Positions 1-10,967 are shown, counted from the first letter of the stretch. The stretch: DNA of 64,000 nt from Lepidostoma basale (GCA_022606425.2 JAHDVF020001358.1:25025-89024); one strand, 5' to 3'. The notes: generated from the sequence alone by a model not told the origin. Numbers and translations are program-made.

Positions 1-295
1 GCGTAATTATAAAAAATGTAATTCCTTTAAAGTGAAAAAAAGAATGTTTTAATTCATAAAAAAAATCGTCATTCTGTTAATTTTATATGAATTCCACAGC
101 GTTAACGCTTCAAGTTTATCCAAAATAAAAATATTAATTATTTTATATATACCTTAAATATTCAAATTTATTAATTGTGAACATGTTTTTTGGTAATTAT
201 TGTAAACATAGATTTTACTATTAAACATAGTTAACACTTTATCCCATTCCCAATCATATGCAAATTAAATAAATATTAATTTCTACATAAGTTAT

Positions 296-456
296 TAGAT
301 GCCTATTGGTGGCGATGGGGTTCGCAACCCATCACACCGCGTCTCTCGCGTTGGCGAAAAGAGAAGAATGGAGTGCAGCATCGATTAAAGTGTTGCAGTC
401 CATTCTTTCTGTCTACCCTTTCGGGGAAACGGCGTGATGGTTAGTTAGTTAGTTAT
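296..456 (+). mobile_element. Mini-RTE: fused ends of the RTE-like LINE
   Basis: The element starts with AGATGCCTATTGGTGGCGAT, runs through the LINE 5' leader and its first codons, and then jumps directly to the last ~65 bp of the LINE (codons ending GETA-stop) and a (GTTA)n tail. The flanks carry a 9-bp direct repeat ATAAGTTAT (287-295 and 457-465), consistent with retrotransposition. It has no coding capacity. It is one of seven such copies in the window. Confidence 0.8.
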
Positions 457-767
457 ATAAGTTATGTCTTTTCAAATGTATGTTTTTTTTTTCTAAATAA
501 CCGTTATGTGTTTTTATATTATCATTATGAAATATTATTATTTTATATTGTTTAATAGTTCTTACTGATAAAAAAAAATAATTATTAGTACTTATAAAAA
601 ATTAGCTAAGGCTAATTTTTTTTATTTCAATTATTATATCAAATTTTAATTGCGTTTTTAAATTAGTCTTTCATTGTTTGGTTTTAATTATATATTTACA
701 CCTGAAGATGGAGGTATCCTCCAACATAACACGACAACATGTCGTGTTTTTTAATATGTTGTGGATA

Positions 768-1051
768 AAAGCCGTGCCACACTGTTTTAAATAAGCTCTC
801 CACATCGGTCTCCACCGGCCGTTTAAAACTGTGTAGACACTTGTTTGATACCAAAATTCGTTTGACCTTCAACAAACTTTGTGGACGGGCGCGCATAGTA
901 TGCGTGTGGATCCACCGTTTAAACACGCATTCCACATGTGAAGAGCTTGTTTACAACAGTATGTGGACGCTACACCAACCGTGGGCTCCACAGCTCTCCA
1001 CCAAGGTCACCCCTGTGGAGAGCTTGTTTCTAACAGTGTGGCTCGGCCTTC
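768..1051 (-). repeat. MITE V copy 1 (~282 bp)
   Basis: The ends are inverted repeats of about 33 bp beginning AAGCCGTGCCACACTGTTT. The interior matches the reverse complement of 19423-19706. There is no open reading frame of substance and the superfamily is unknown. Short predicted proteins in this stretch are chance frames of the repeat. Confidence 0.75.
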
Positions 1052-1477
1052 ATAAACAAAGTTATTTTCAATTTCCTAAGTGTATTACTATGGAATTCCA
1101 CCGTGTTAATGCCTCAGCTTTCAATAAGTTAAAACTTATCTTGGGTCTACCTGATATTTTGAGTTCAATTTCTTTTAGGATCCGCCCCTGCTTTAAGGAT
1201 ACGAGCTTTACTGCATGCTAGTGTGATAAATATGTAAAGAAGTTTGCAAAGCTTAACAGGGCCGGTAGCGCACTCTCGCAAGCACCCCCAGGGAGCGGCA
1301 GACCTTTGAATCTTCTTACAAGAAACTAGCAAAGGATGTGGTGCAAAGGAAAGAACAAATAACACTCTATATATTTAAAATAGACTGACGTATGGCATGG
1401 AAAAGAATTTAAAATTAATCCAGCGATTTTAAGAACAGACATCAAAATCAAATGATTTTACTGAAATATATTCATTT

Positions 1478-1812
1478 CTTCTTCTTCTCATTGTAGATCT
1501 TGCGATCTGTTTATACAGTATATCAACTTTCTTCCTGTGATAAATATGACTGGCCTTCTCTCCATCTCTTTGGATGTCGTCCCGGTGGTCGACGGCCCTC
1601 TGGAGTCTCGTGCATCACAGTCTTAGTAATTCTCGCTGGATGCATTCTCTCGATGTGGTCCCTCCAGAATCGTCTTTTCTGCCTTCTTCATCTCACTATG
1701 TCTTGCAGGATTTGGAATTTCTTCATTGGGTATCCTATCTATAAGGGTTCTCCCCACAATTTGTTGCAATGTTCTCATTTCTGCTACTCTTAAGAGATGT
1801 TTGGTCACAAAA
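1478..1812 (-). pseudogene. RTE/BovB-like LINE, C-terminal ORF2 relic
   Basis: Minus-strand frames give a decayed LINE C-terminus: MRTLQQIVGRTLIDRIPNEE, then a degraded RRR..HREN region and a GAA-rich 3' tail. The wording resembles insect RTE-type reverse transcriptase ends (MKVLRKIVGKTKIDRI). It is 5' truncated with several frameshifts. Confidence 0.6.
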
Positions 1813-2071
1813 TATGTAGAGAAAAATGAAGTTAAATCTAGAAAAAAGGTTTTAAATTTTTTTTAATATTCAAATATAAATTCAATTGATTAATTTCCGT
1901 GTGAGATCAATATTTTTATTGTTAATGTTTCATACAATGTTGGAAAATAAATAAAACACCTATTTATTTTGAAAAAAATCGCTAACTTGGAATTTCAATA
2001 TATTTTATGAGAGGGACGATTTTGCCTTCCTACTTCTTTATCCAAAATAAAAAGATAGCAAAACTAACTTA

Positions 2072-2610
2072 TTTACTAACCATCATGGTGTCTCCCCGAA
2101 GTCGTAGGCAGAAAGAATGGACTGCCACACTTTTCTTCCCTGACATACTCGATCTTGATTCCTCAACATTCATACATCGTGCCAATCGATTTCTCAGACT
2201 TCTCACGTGGCCGATATTTAATATATGATTCATTTGATCATTCCAGTCTCCTCGGTCTTCCTCTATTTCTAGTTTTAAAAATTTATAACATATAATTTTT
2301 TTGCCACTCCTTCGTCATTCGTTCATTCCATATGTCCAAACTATCTTAATGATCCGTTCATAATTTTATTCACAACACTATCATTCGCACTGCATTCACT
2401 TCATACTTATTCATTCAACACTCTATCATACACAATTTTTTCCACTTTTTCGTTATTTATTCATTTCATGTGTCGAAACTATCTTAATGATCCTATCATA
2501 ATTTTATTCACAACACTATCATTCGCACTGCATTCACTTCTTATATTTTCATTCGACATTCTATCATACACAGTTTTCCACACATTCGTCCAAAAGATCT
2601 CATTTCTTAT
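2072..2610 (-). pseudogene. RTE-like LINE 3' fragment with internal duplication
   Basis: The fragment begins (on minus) with the family 3' end CATCAYGGTGTCTCCCCGAA and reads upstream through the SEK/GHM/NDVN region. A block of about 120-150 bp is present twice (around 2285-2440 and 2455-2580), each copy holding the segment that ends in a CTCTATCATACACA match. It is not functional. Confidence 0.75.
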
Positions 2611-2803
2611 GATAAAGCACGATGCCTTCAATGAATTTCCAAGGCGAAACTTTCGTTTTATATGAGAAAAAAAACTTCTATGTAACGATCGTTTTATAGA
2701 AGAAAAAAACTTCTATAATACGATCGTTTTATAGAAGTTTTATAGGAGATCTAGAAAACATAGTAATAATGTGGATGTACATTTATTCTGCCTTAGTCTA
2801 GAG

Positions 2804-3202
2804 CAGAGGTACCCAAACTTTTTTGTCCCGTAGACCCCTTGCCAGTTTTTCGTGTTTGGTGTAGACCCCCTGCTTTCCTAAAATAGATTTTGCGAATGAG
2901 CTAAAAAAAATGGTCGCTGCCGAATTCTACCTATTATCCGGAAATCGCTGTTGAGCTATGAAAAAAAAAATGTCAACGATTTCGATCGTCCAATTTTCAT
3001 GAGCTAAAAAAAAATAAAAAAAAGTAGCCAAAGATTTCGATATTCGTATTGCATTTAAATATTCGGCTTCAATTTAGTTGAACCATCTCGTGGACCCCCA
3101 TTTACATCTCATGGACCCCCAATTTTTTTGCAACTGTCGTAGACCCCTTTTAAATTGTTGTGGACCCCTGGATGTCTATATAGACCACTTTGGGAATCAC
3201 TG
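2804..3202. mobile_element. hAT-type MITE (399 bp)
   Basis: It has terminal inverted repeats CAGAGGTACCCAAACT and ACTTTGGGAATCACTG and a perfect 8-bp target duplication GTCTAGAG (2796-2803 and 3203-3210). An 8-bp duplication and CAGNGGTTCCCAAA ends are typical of hAT elements. No transposase frame is present. Two longer relatives lie at 41569-42491 and 54824-55727. Confidence 0.9.
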
Positions 3203-3209
3203 GTCTAGA

Positions 3210-3695
3210 GTGAGTAAGTAAACATTAAAAGTATTGAACGCTTTTTAATCTCTTTTGTATGGTATAAAACCCGTTTTTTTTAACAAAATTGGGCCAAGGA
3301 TTTGTCTTCAAATCAAGACATGATTTAAAGAACAATGTTTTTATAGTCAACATCCAATTTACGACCAATTCCGTTCAATCGGAAAATAATGAAATATCAA
3401 TATTCAAATCCAGTATAAAATCTACAGAAAAGGAAAATTCGCAAAAGGAAAATGTTGGTTATTTCCAATAACGACTAGTGGAAAATGTCGTATTTTTGTC
3501 TATCTAAAACAAAAATCGTTTTCGATTTAAATTTAATTCATATTGTTCGATACATAAATATTATTGAATCAATACTTCTTTTGGATCGGCATTCGTGTGT
3601 TTAGTTTTAAAATAGGAATTTAAATTTATAGATTTGAATTTCCTATTTATTCGATAATTTAATGATTCAAACGTTGTGAGGGATTTATGAAGAGA
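3210..3695. other. AT-rich stretch without recognised content
   Basis: This is AT-rich intronic DNA between the hAT MITE and an RTE fragment. A 60-residue open frame at 3289-3471 has no recognisable motif and no splice context, and is treated as chance. Confidence 0.5.
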
Positions 3696-3699
3696 TTTA

Positions 3700-4178
3700 T
3701 AGAAAGAAGGAGTTTTGGTCCCAACCCTTATGTATGGAAGCGAAGCATGCAACTGGCAGAAGAAAGATGAGAGCAGAATAAATGCGGTAGAGATGAGGTC
3801 CCTAAGACGTATGTTGTGTAGAACGATGTACGACAGAATCTCAAATGCTGATATTAGGAAAGGATGTAGAGCGAAAGAAGGCATTATGAACAAAATTATG
3901 AAAGGATCGCTGCATTGGTTCGGATATATGGAGCGAATGGGTGAAAAAAGAATGGTTACAAATATATATGTTAACGATATAAATGGAGTAAGGAGTCGAG
4001 GTAGACCGAAAACATGGCATTTTAAAGGTTGGTCATGTCAGAAACCGGAAGTAACGACATGCGTGTATGACTCGCTGTATGAATGTGGAGGATGCTAGAG
4101 AGGTATGTCAGGATAGAGTAGTGGGGTGGTCCATTCTCTCTGCCTGCCCCTGCGGAACGTCGTGATGGTTTGTTGTTG
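3700..4178 (+). pseudogene. RTE-like LINE 3' fragment, (TTG)n tail subfamily
   Basis: The frame 3715-4098 encodes the post-RT C-terminal domain (VPTLMYGSEACNWQKKDESR, RNAVEMRSLRRM-type, FGYMERMGEKRM, VNDINGVRSRGRP). A frameshift follows, then the family end with a TTGTTG tail. It closely matches the corresponding part of the long copy at 14253-17319. It is 5' truncated. Confidence 0.85.
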
Positions 4179-4189
4179 TTGTTTATAGA

Positions 4190-4985
4190 AAGAAGGGTTG
4201 GGGCAGGCTACAAAGTGAATGATGCATTGAAAGTTGGCATCGCAAACAAAAGCCTATCTATGTGTGTTCTTGTAACGACTCTTATGTGTGGAAGCGGGCA
4301 ACTGGCAAAAAAAGGATGCTTGTAGAAAAAATTAAAAAGGAAAGAGAAATCTTAGACGAACGTGCAGAAAATCTGTGTATGATAGAGTGTCGAATGAAAA
4401 TATAAGGGTTTAAACGACTTGTTGTATACAAACAAAAAAATCATATGTTAGAGTGTCAATTTCAAATAAAATAAATGAAAGCACTGCAAATAAAAGCGTT
4501 GTGATGAAAATTATGAAAAGATCTTTAAGATGATCTTTATTGTGGCGATGAGGTTCGCAACCCATCACACCGCGTCTCTCGCGATGGCGAAAAGAGAAGG
4601 ATAGAGCGCCGCATCGATTAAAGTGTGGCAGTCTATTTTTTCTGCCTACCCTTTCGGGGAGACGGCGTGATGGTTAGTTAGTTAGTTAGTTATCTTTAAG
4701 ATGATTTATACCCATAGAAAGAATGAATGAAGAAAGAATGGTAAAAAAGTATATGTATGTTAACGATGTAAACGGAACCAGAAATAGAGGAAGACCGATG
4801 AAAACGTGGCAAGATAAAATAAATCAAATTTTAAATGTCGGTCACGTAAAGAGTCGGAGATTATTATGTGCGTGCATGACACGATGTACGAGTGTTGAGA
4901 AAGCGAGAGGAGTATATCATACAAGAACAGCGTGGCGATCCATTATTTCTACATATCTCTTCGGAGAGACGGCGTGATGTTTAGT
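4190..4985 (+). pseudogene. RTE-like LINE 3' fragment, (GTTA)n subfamily, interrupted
   Basis: The copy is degenerate and starts near GAAAGAAGGGTTGGGGCAGG. It has several frameshifts and is split by a mini-RTE at 4535-4691. The second part encodes MNEERMVKKYMYVNDVNGTR and ends FGETA-stop (frame 4723-4977). The interruption is younger than the host copy because it duplicated 14 bp of it. Confidence 0.85.
4535..4691 (+). mobile_element. Mini-RTE nested in an RTE fragment
   Basis: It has the same end-to-end fusion as at 296-456, inserted in the sense orientation into an older copy of its own parent LINE. A perfect 14-bp target duplication ATCTTTAAGATGAT flanks it (4521-4534 and 4692-4705), with a (GTTA)n tail at the 3' side. 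Confidence 0.9.
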
Positions 4986-5040
4986 AGTTACTTTCGATAT
5001 AAAGTTTTACATCATTTTTCAAAAACAGTAACGATGTTAA

Positions 5041-5222
5041 TGAACAGAAGGTGGTGGCCGAGGCGCTTACAGGACTTATGACCTGTCATTGGTTGGGTTG
5101 AGCGATCGCTTCACGTTTAACAACATTCCCCAGGGAATGTTGTTAAACGTTAAGCGATCGCTCAACCCAACCAATGACAGGTCATAAGTCCTGTAAGCGC
5201 CTCGGCCACCACCTTCTGTTCA
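5041..5222. repeat. Near-perfect 182-bp palindrome (fold-back element Q)
   Basis: The two ~90-bp arms are exact or nearly exact reverse complements, centred near 5131 with almost no spacer. Arm motifs such as CAGGACTTATGACCTGTCAT also occur in the long inverted repeats of 33574-33990 and once near 18140. The right flank carries the family end GTCTCTATTGAGATACAAT. This suggests a fold-back DNA transposon reduced to its termini. Confidence 0.85.
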
Positions 5223-5341
5223 CAAAAAACAATTTGCATCTTCGTCTCTATTGAGATACAATTAATCCTTGTAAAATAAAAATAATTTATCCGCAATGGG
5301 TGAAATCCAGTATTTGTCTACAAGAATTTGTATACATTCAA

Positions 5342-5573
5342 AATGTTGATGTTAATGAAACTAGGAATAGAGGAAGATCGAGGAAAACGTGGCACGATTA
5401 ACTTAATCAAATTTTAAATGTCGTCACGTGAGAAGTAAGAAATCGATGTGCATGGATAGCATAATGCATAAACCTTGAGGAAGTGAGAAAAGTATGCCAG
5501 GAAAGAACAGTGTGGCGATCCATTTTTTCTGCCTGCACCTTTGGGGAGACGGCGTGATAGTTAGATAGTTAGT
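5342..5573 (+). pseudogene. RTE-like LINE terminal fragment, (GTTA)n tail
   Basis: It contains a short decayed 3' end: the NDVN..RNRGRPRKTWHD region with frameshifts, then TTTGGGGAGACGGCGTGATA and a GTTA-type tail. It is 5' truncated. Confidence 0.8.
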
Positions 5574-5579
5574 TGGTCT

Positions 5580-6685
5580 TTTTATATATTTTATTGTCCA
5601 AAGTAAAATTAACGAAAAATGAAGTTTTGGGAGAAGAACAAAACGTGACTATAAAACCTTCGAGAATGGTTTAATTGCAGCAAATCATACCTGTTTAGAG
5701 CTGCTGTATCAAGAGTAAAAATAGCCATAAATATGTCCAAATTCCAATAGGAGAGGAACACCAAGAACAGGCAGATTTGTTTTTCTATACAACAGATAGT
5801 TAGAACCCAATTATGATGACGGTTAGTTAGCTTGAGCCAAAAAGCATTGGGTTACATCTTTTTTAGAGTTTTTTCCGACAATATACGTCACGTCTATATT
5901 TAAGGGTCGGTTCAAGAACATGTGTAAGATATAATTAGTTAGATGTTTGGATTTAGCTAGGATTAGCACTGCCAGGATTATAAAGTCCTGATACCAACAC
6001 ATAGCAGAAAGCGTCTGCGGTGACAGGAGCGAAGGAAGCATAAAAGGAAGACAAATACCGAGAGATTAAGGAAGATTAGCGAAGGTCATATACCTCGTAT
6101 AATCCTTAGACAAAAGAGATAGAGAGAGACAGCATTACATTTTGATGAATGAAAATTGTAATTTTTTATTAAAATGATTTTTTTTATAATTTTTTCACAA
6201 ATGACATGAAAAAACATGTATAAATTAAAACATTGTTTATTTTTCGCTTCAAAAGTTCAGAAACAGAGTTTAAATTCATAAAAAATCTTCAGTATGGAAT
6301 TTCAGTGTTAATTCATTATGTTTAATTTTAGATAAACTTAAGGCGTTAGCACTGTGGAACTCCATAATGAAGAACTTTTATATATTGCATATATTATTAA
6401 AGTGTAAGCCTTCGAAACATGTTGAGAAAAATGAATTCAAAATTGGAAAAAACAGTGCTTTAATTTAGAAAAATTCGTCATTAAGTTTTTCTCTAAAATT
6501 TGAAAATGTGCAAAACAAATCTATTATAGAAAGCATTTTTTGTATACACATATTATTTTTATCATGTTCATGAATCGTTTTTTACTGCCCTAGCTGAGCG
6601 AAATTTATTTTTAATACGTAATAATTACTTTAATAATTATAACATATTTATGACCAGTTTAACGTTTTTTCCTGGTAGTTTTATT
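5580..6685. other. Unassigned AT-rich stretch
   Basis: No gene was recognised. The block 5820-6060 is less AT-rich and may be an old repeat. A ~45-bp segment at 6334-6375 is a reverse copy of a motif also seen near 83-127 and 1088-1135. Confidence 0.45.
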
Positions 6686-6691
6686 ATAATT

Positions 6692-7168
6692 AATTTATTA
6701 TTCTTATTATTATTGTCCTGTCACATCTCCGTGGTGGATAGGGCCTCAAGGAACCTTCTCCACCCGACTCTATCGCATGCCTGATGCCTAACATCATCCC
6801 AAGTGAGGCCTGCTGCCTTAACCTCGTCCTGCAGGGCTCTTCTATAGGTGGCTCTAGGTCTGCCTCGCTTCTTCTTTCCCTCTATAAGGGATCAGTCTAG
6901 TGCCCCCTGGGCGATGCAGGCTGGGTTCCGTCTCAGAGTGTGACCGATCCCATTTGCGTCTAGCGACTTGTTTTCTTATTGACTTTTTGCCTGCCATAGT
7001 CCAGAGAACGTCATTTGACACTGTTTTGGGCCAATCGATATTAAATAATAAACACCTGAAATTTTCCAATAACGCCCGCGATAGATTTCCAAGTCTCACA
7101 TCCATACAGCAGTACTCTTTTAACGCTACTGCTAAATATTTGGAGCTCAAGCTCCATAATTAATTTAG
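6692..7168 (-). pseudogene. LINE ORF2 C-terminal relic, (TAA)n-type tail
   Basis: Minus frames read VLLYGCETWK, then IDWPKTVSNDVLW, then RKWDRSH, and end in a decayed basic region and an AATAATAAT tail near 6692. The order YGCETW ... WPxTxSN ... RRRKWxRxGH is that of a known group of metazoan LINE C-termini. Several stops and frameshifts are present. Confidence 0.65.
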
Positions 7169-7189
7169 TGATTATAATGTTATTATGAA

Positions 7190-7580
7190 GGAATGAGAGT
7201 TTATAAGACATGCAAGAATTTATAAGACGTGCATGCGACCTATCATGACGTGTGCTGTAGAGACGCGGGCCGACCTGTACGAACCAGGGGTCTGCTAAGA
7301 ACATCTGAAATGAAGGTCCTAAGATCCATTACTGGAATTACTCTCCGAAATGGTGTGGATTCAGAAGAAGATATCGGAGGGACCATGTAGCCAGAATGGA
7401 TAGTGACAGACTCGCATATACTCGTACAGCCACTTACGAAATCCCCTCCGGACACCGCCCTGGAAGAACGGCTAAGTGGTGGACCAGGACATCTGGACCG
7501 CATCATCCAAGGAGACCGGAGTTCGCTGCCACAGAATGTCAGATCTTTTAAAAAAGAAGAAGAAAAATCAGATGTTTCGC
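7190..7580 (+). pseudogene. LINE ORF2 C-terminal relic with GAA-rich tail
   Basis: Plus-strand frames show RPIMTCAVETRADL, MKVLRSITGITLRN, RRDHVARMDSDRLAYT and TYEIPSGHRPGR in order, followed by an AAAAAGAAGAAGAA tail. This is the post-RT region of another LINE group, with shifts between all three frames. Confidence 0.65.
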
Positions 7581-7599
7581 CTTGCTAAGACTTTATTTG

Positions 7600-8395
7600 A
7601 AAATCGCTTTTTTATTTCTGTTGATTGATCTTTTCCTTAAATGGTTCTTGTTTTTCCAATTATATTTCAAAATAAATATAGATTTATGACGTTTTTTTGT
7701 GAGCAGTATTATTATTCATGTAACGGTCAAAATGAGCAATTTAAAATTGGAATCGAATGTTTTTAATATTATTATTAAAAGTTGTATTTAAAAAAATAAA
7801 GTGTATCATTATGTTCATAATGAAATTCGTTATTTTTTTCTTCTTGAAATTATAACATGTTTTTTCTTTTGATTACAGATACCAGATCGTCCGATAACAA
7901 CTTAAACCCCATTTTGGATATTACAGAATAGAGCTGTAGGGTTCTTATCTCGGAAAACGATTTAAAACACATTTTACATTGTTTTCTTACTCCTGGAATA
8001 ATATAACAGTTTAGTAAATTGTTAACGTAATTTTAAACTCATTCGTTAACCAAATACATTTTCTTTGAAGATATACTTACAAAAGAGTGTTTTACTTAAA
8101 TAAAAACACAATTTTACAATAAACAAATACAGATTATAATTTTAAATTGTGTTATTTTATCGAATTATAGAACTTTATTTAAAAATACCAAAACGGTGTA
8201 ATGTGTTTTTAATTTGGAATGGTTTTAAAAATGGATATTTTGTTTGTTTTAAAGATGAATGCGTTAAATAATTAAAAAATATTATATTATATTTTTTATT
8301 CGTTTTAAATAATTCAATGGACACATTATAATAATAAAAATATATGTTTCTTAAAAGTTTTGAATACATTTGGTGCAATTAAAAAAGTGACGTTC
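7600..8395. other. AT-rich upstream region of the host gene
   Basis: No repeat or gene was recognised. It lies directly upstream of the signal-peptide exon and should contain the promoter and transcription start if 8443-8675 is a first exon. No TATA box or initiator stands out. Confidence 0.4.
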
Positions 8396-8442
8396 GATAT
8401 TTAAATTGTGTCACGTGAACAAGTGAATTCTTGGCATTAGTG

Positions 8443-8555
8443 ATGTGCCGTCGTTTTTCGATCGACATTACGATTCGAGTGCATCGATATTGAGTGCTAT
8501 GCGTGCTTGGTGCAGTTCGTGACGCGCGCGTGCATCGCGCATGCCAGAGTCATGA
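8443..8555 (+). other. Three short upstream ORFs in the presumed 5' leader
   Basis: Upstream ATGs open frames at 8443-8493 (16 codons plus stop), 8499-8522 (7 codons plus stop) and 8541-8555 (4 codons plus stop). The last one ends in TGA overlapping the main ATG (ATGA at 8552-8555), a layout compatible with termination-reinitiation. This assumes transcription starts upstream of 8443. Confidence 0.4.
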
Positions 8556-8675
8556 TCTGCACGTGCAGTGCGCTGCACGTGTCGCTGGTGATGGCGGTTG
8601 TTAGCTTATCCTTGGCCTCCGCCACCACGGCGCTGGAGGGACGGACCCACGATCACACAAGACATCATAAAAAAT
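8552..8675 (+). CDS. Signal-peptide exon of a Dpr/zig-8-like Ig protein
   Basis: The frame encodes 41 residues plus one base of the next codon. The N-terminus MICTCSALHVSLVMAVVSLS is a signal peptide with hydrophobic core LVMAVVSLSLASA and probable cleavage in the ASATTA-LEG stretch, followed by a basic, His-rich segment (HDHTRHHKK). ATG 8552 is the first in-frame ATG after an in-frame stop at 8441. The exon ends at a strong donor T|GTAAGT (GT at 8676) in phase 1. The surrounding ~170 bp are clearly GC-richer than the flanks. The phase fits exon 62107-62444 exactly. The family name rests mainly on that second exon. An additional intervening microexon cannot be excluded. Confidence 0.65.
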
Positions 8676-9094
8676 GTAAGTACACCTCTCAAACTCTTCT
8701 GTATCACCCCCTTCCCTTTACCTAAAAAATATAATTAAACACTGGCTCTCCCATTATAAAAAAAACTAACGTCGAGATTAGCTACCCTTTCGACGACCTT
8801 CGTTATTCCCGACCTCCTACGTATTTATCTAATAATAGGCCATGAAATCATGTACCATATTTTGCTATGTTTTGTTAGATTGAGATATACATAGAAGTAA
8901 ATTGAAATTAAACTGGATTAAATGTGCCCTAGATACCCTTTTTGCCTTTAACTTTTTTTTCTGGAATGATGCATTCTCCAGCTAATGTAAGTCCTGCGTG
9001 GATGGGGGGCGGGTCTAGGGATTGTTAAAGCGAAACTGACGAAAGGGAGCCGCTGGGTCCTATAACAGCTTTGTAACCTTCTATGTCTATAAGA

Positions 9095-9265
9095 AAATTA
9101 AATGATTTTACTGAAATCTTTTGATGGAAGTTCATTTTAAATAATAATTAAATAAAACGATGTTTTTTAACTACTTCCACTTTTGTCTTTATTTCGACAG
9201 CGACCGGTTGCCAGCGTTTATTTAATTATAAAAACATCGTTTTAATTTAATTATTATGCTATGTC
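9095..9265 (-). repeat. Repeat P3, broken copy
   Basis: It shares ATGATTTTACTGAAATC, the AAACGATGTTTTTT segment and TTATTTCGACAGCGACCGGT with better copies at 13940-14165 and 32420-32600. The hammerhead-like core is lost here (CCGGTTGCCAGCG) and a second AAACATCGTTTTAAT segment follows in inverted orientation. Confidence 0.65.
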
Positions 9266-9483
9266 TTTATTTAACCGTCGCGTTGCCATGTGGTCAATTG
9301 AGTTTCCACTGCCAATTTAAAGTTGATTTTCTTAAAACCTATGGACCCTAATATTATTTAAAAAATTGTAATCGTTGTTCGTAATAAAAAAAAGCAAAAA
9401 TTTACTTCCTTCATCCCAAAAAAAAATATTTTCTAAGACTGCCCTCACCTTCATTCGTGTTAAGGTAGAATTTGTTTTGCTAA

Positions 9484-9725
9484 TATTTACAACTTTATCA
9501 AAAGTGACAAATACTTACTCGCTGTTTTGAACGTATTATAAATTATATGTTTGGCCTTTTTCAATAGGTACGTAATAATACCGACTGGACGGAAACGCAG
9601 CACGCAACTTAATAATATCAGAACTGTGAAAATATTAACACTTTACCAAAAGGGACAAATATTAATACGTACTCGTTGTCTTGAACGTACTATATATTTT
9701 GCCTAGGTGCCTTTATCATACGTAA
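9484..9725. repeat. Diverged direct repeat (~100 bp x2)
   Basis: Two diverged blocks, 9484-9585 and 9632-9725, share the order ATATTTACAACTTTATCAAA / GTGACAAATA / ACTCGCTGTTTTGAACGTA and a GCCTTTTTCA-like end. Function is unknown. It may be an old tandem duplication. Confidence 0.5.
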
Positions 9726-9739
9726 AATCTCGTAAAGTC

Positions 9740-10365
9740 TCGCCCCGCCGGCCGCCGGCCGCAAGACAAGTTTATACTTGGTGTCAGTTGCTTATATGCT
9801 GTGATGCATTCCATATCAGAAATCGCATGGTTCCAGAAAAAAATTAATAATGATATGTTTTTCAAATAATCCATGTATGTTATAGATATCGATCTATTCC
9901 TAATGAAATCCCCTACAAGATGACATAAATTACATTTTGATTCATCGAGTCATATGCTTGATATTTAGATAAAGTTAGCGGTAAACTGAATTGACCACAT
10001 GGAAGCGAGCGTTTTGTTTTGAACACGGTACGTTAAGGGTTAACTTTCAGTTTTTTCATTTGCATTTGTCTTAACAATCACTGTATGTTACCCTAAAATA
10101 AATCAATTTCTTACCTGGTCCGAGAGCCTTACATGTACCATGGTACTTTCGTGTTTCCTTTGTGTTGTTCGGAGGCAAGCATTGGTCATGCATTCTGCGT
10201 TTCAGACTTTGAGGGATGTTGCTGTCGAAGAACGTCTTCAGATTGCCATATGCCGCCCACCCTAGACCATTTTTTCTCTGAAGCTCAGCAGTCTGATTAT
10301 CTCTTAAGAATAAGATGTTGTGGCTGATATACTTAATAATAATTAAGCTAATTTGTATATTTGTA
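9740..10365. other. Unassigned stretch
   Basis: No repeat or gene was recognised. It begins with a small GC-rich patch (GCCGGCCGCCGGCCGC, ~9748-9764). A Cys-rich 64-residue frame at 10133-10327 matches nothing recognisable and lacks splice context. Confidence 0.4.
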
Positions 10366-10368
10366 TAT

Positions 10369-10775
10369 TTGGTGTTTGATTGCTTTAAGTACCTAATTGC
10401 GGCTAATTATAAAAAAAAAAACGGTGGATGCGAGTAACATAAATCTAATAATCACAAAAGTCCGGATCGTCCATGTCAACAAGTGCACCATCTAAAATGA
10501 ACATTATGTGTTACAATATTTTTATTTTGTTTTTTTATTTTATTTTATATCATTGTATTTTATATGATTTGTTTTAGATTTATTTTGTGGATGTTGGACG
10601 ATCGAAGTGTGCGTGGGAGATGCCTATTGGTGGCGATGAGGTTCGCAACCCATCACACCGCGTCTCCCGCCGGGCGAAAAGAGAAGGATGGAGTGCCGCA
10701 TCGGTTAATATGTGACAGTCCATTATTTCTGCCTACCCTTTCGGGGAGACGGCGTGATGGTTGGTTAGTTAGTTG
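10369..10775 (+). mobile_element. Extended mini-RTE (~400 bp) with long 5' leader
   Basis: The 3' part (10618-10775) is the usual mini-RTE fusion. It is preceded by ~250 bp shared, with small differences, by the reverse-strand copy at 35816-36235, including GTCCGGATCGTCCA, GTGCACCATCTAAAAT and CGATCGAAGTGTGCG. The leader may be the true long 5' end of the parent LINE or a separate promoter module. A 78-residue frame here is non-coding repeat. Confidence 0.7.
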
Positions 10776-10967
10776 TATAGCCCCGTTTTCTGTGCTTTGA
10801 CAATTTTTTTAGTCATGAGAGCTGAAGGTGACACCAGCAATCAGATAACTGTTGTTTACATTTTATGCGATATTTTGTAAAGGTGAGTTTTAAGGTAAGA
10901 TTTAAAATCTGTTGGATTGTCAGTGCTCAACTAATCTGCCTTTTGCCGAGGAGTTTGCTGATTGAAG

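Noticed and set aside
690..765. Ninth hammerhead-like site (CTGAAGA, hairpin GGAGG..CCTCC)
   Set aside because: The GAAAC element is missing and the following ACATGTC is displaced by ~17 bp, so the match is too weak to count.
7403..7588. Possible small gene ending near 7588
   Set aside because: The correct reading of this DNA is the LINE C-terminus RDHVARMDSDRLA in another frame, followed by a GAA tail.
10133..10327. Cys-rich 64-residue frame resembling a small secreted peptide
   Set aside because: No signal peptide, no regular cysteine spacing and no flanking splice sites. It lies in unassigned intronic DNA.
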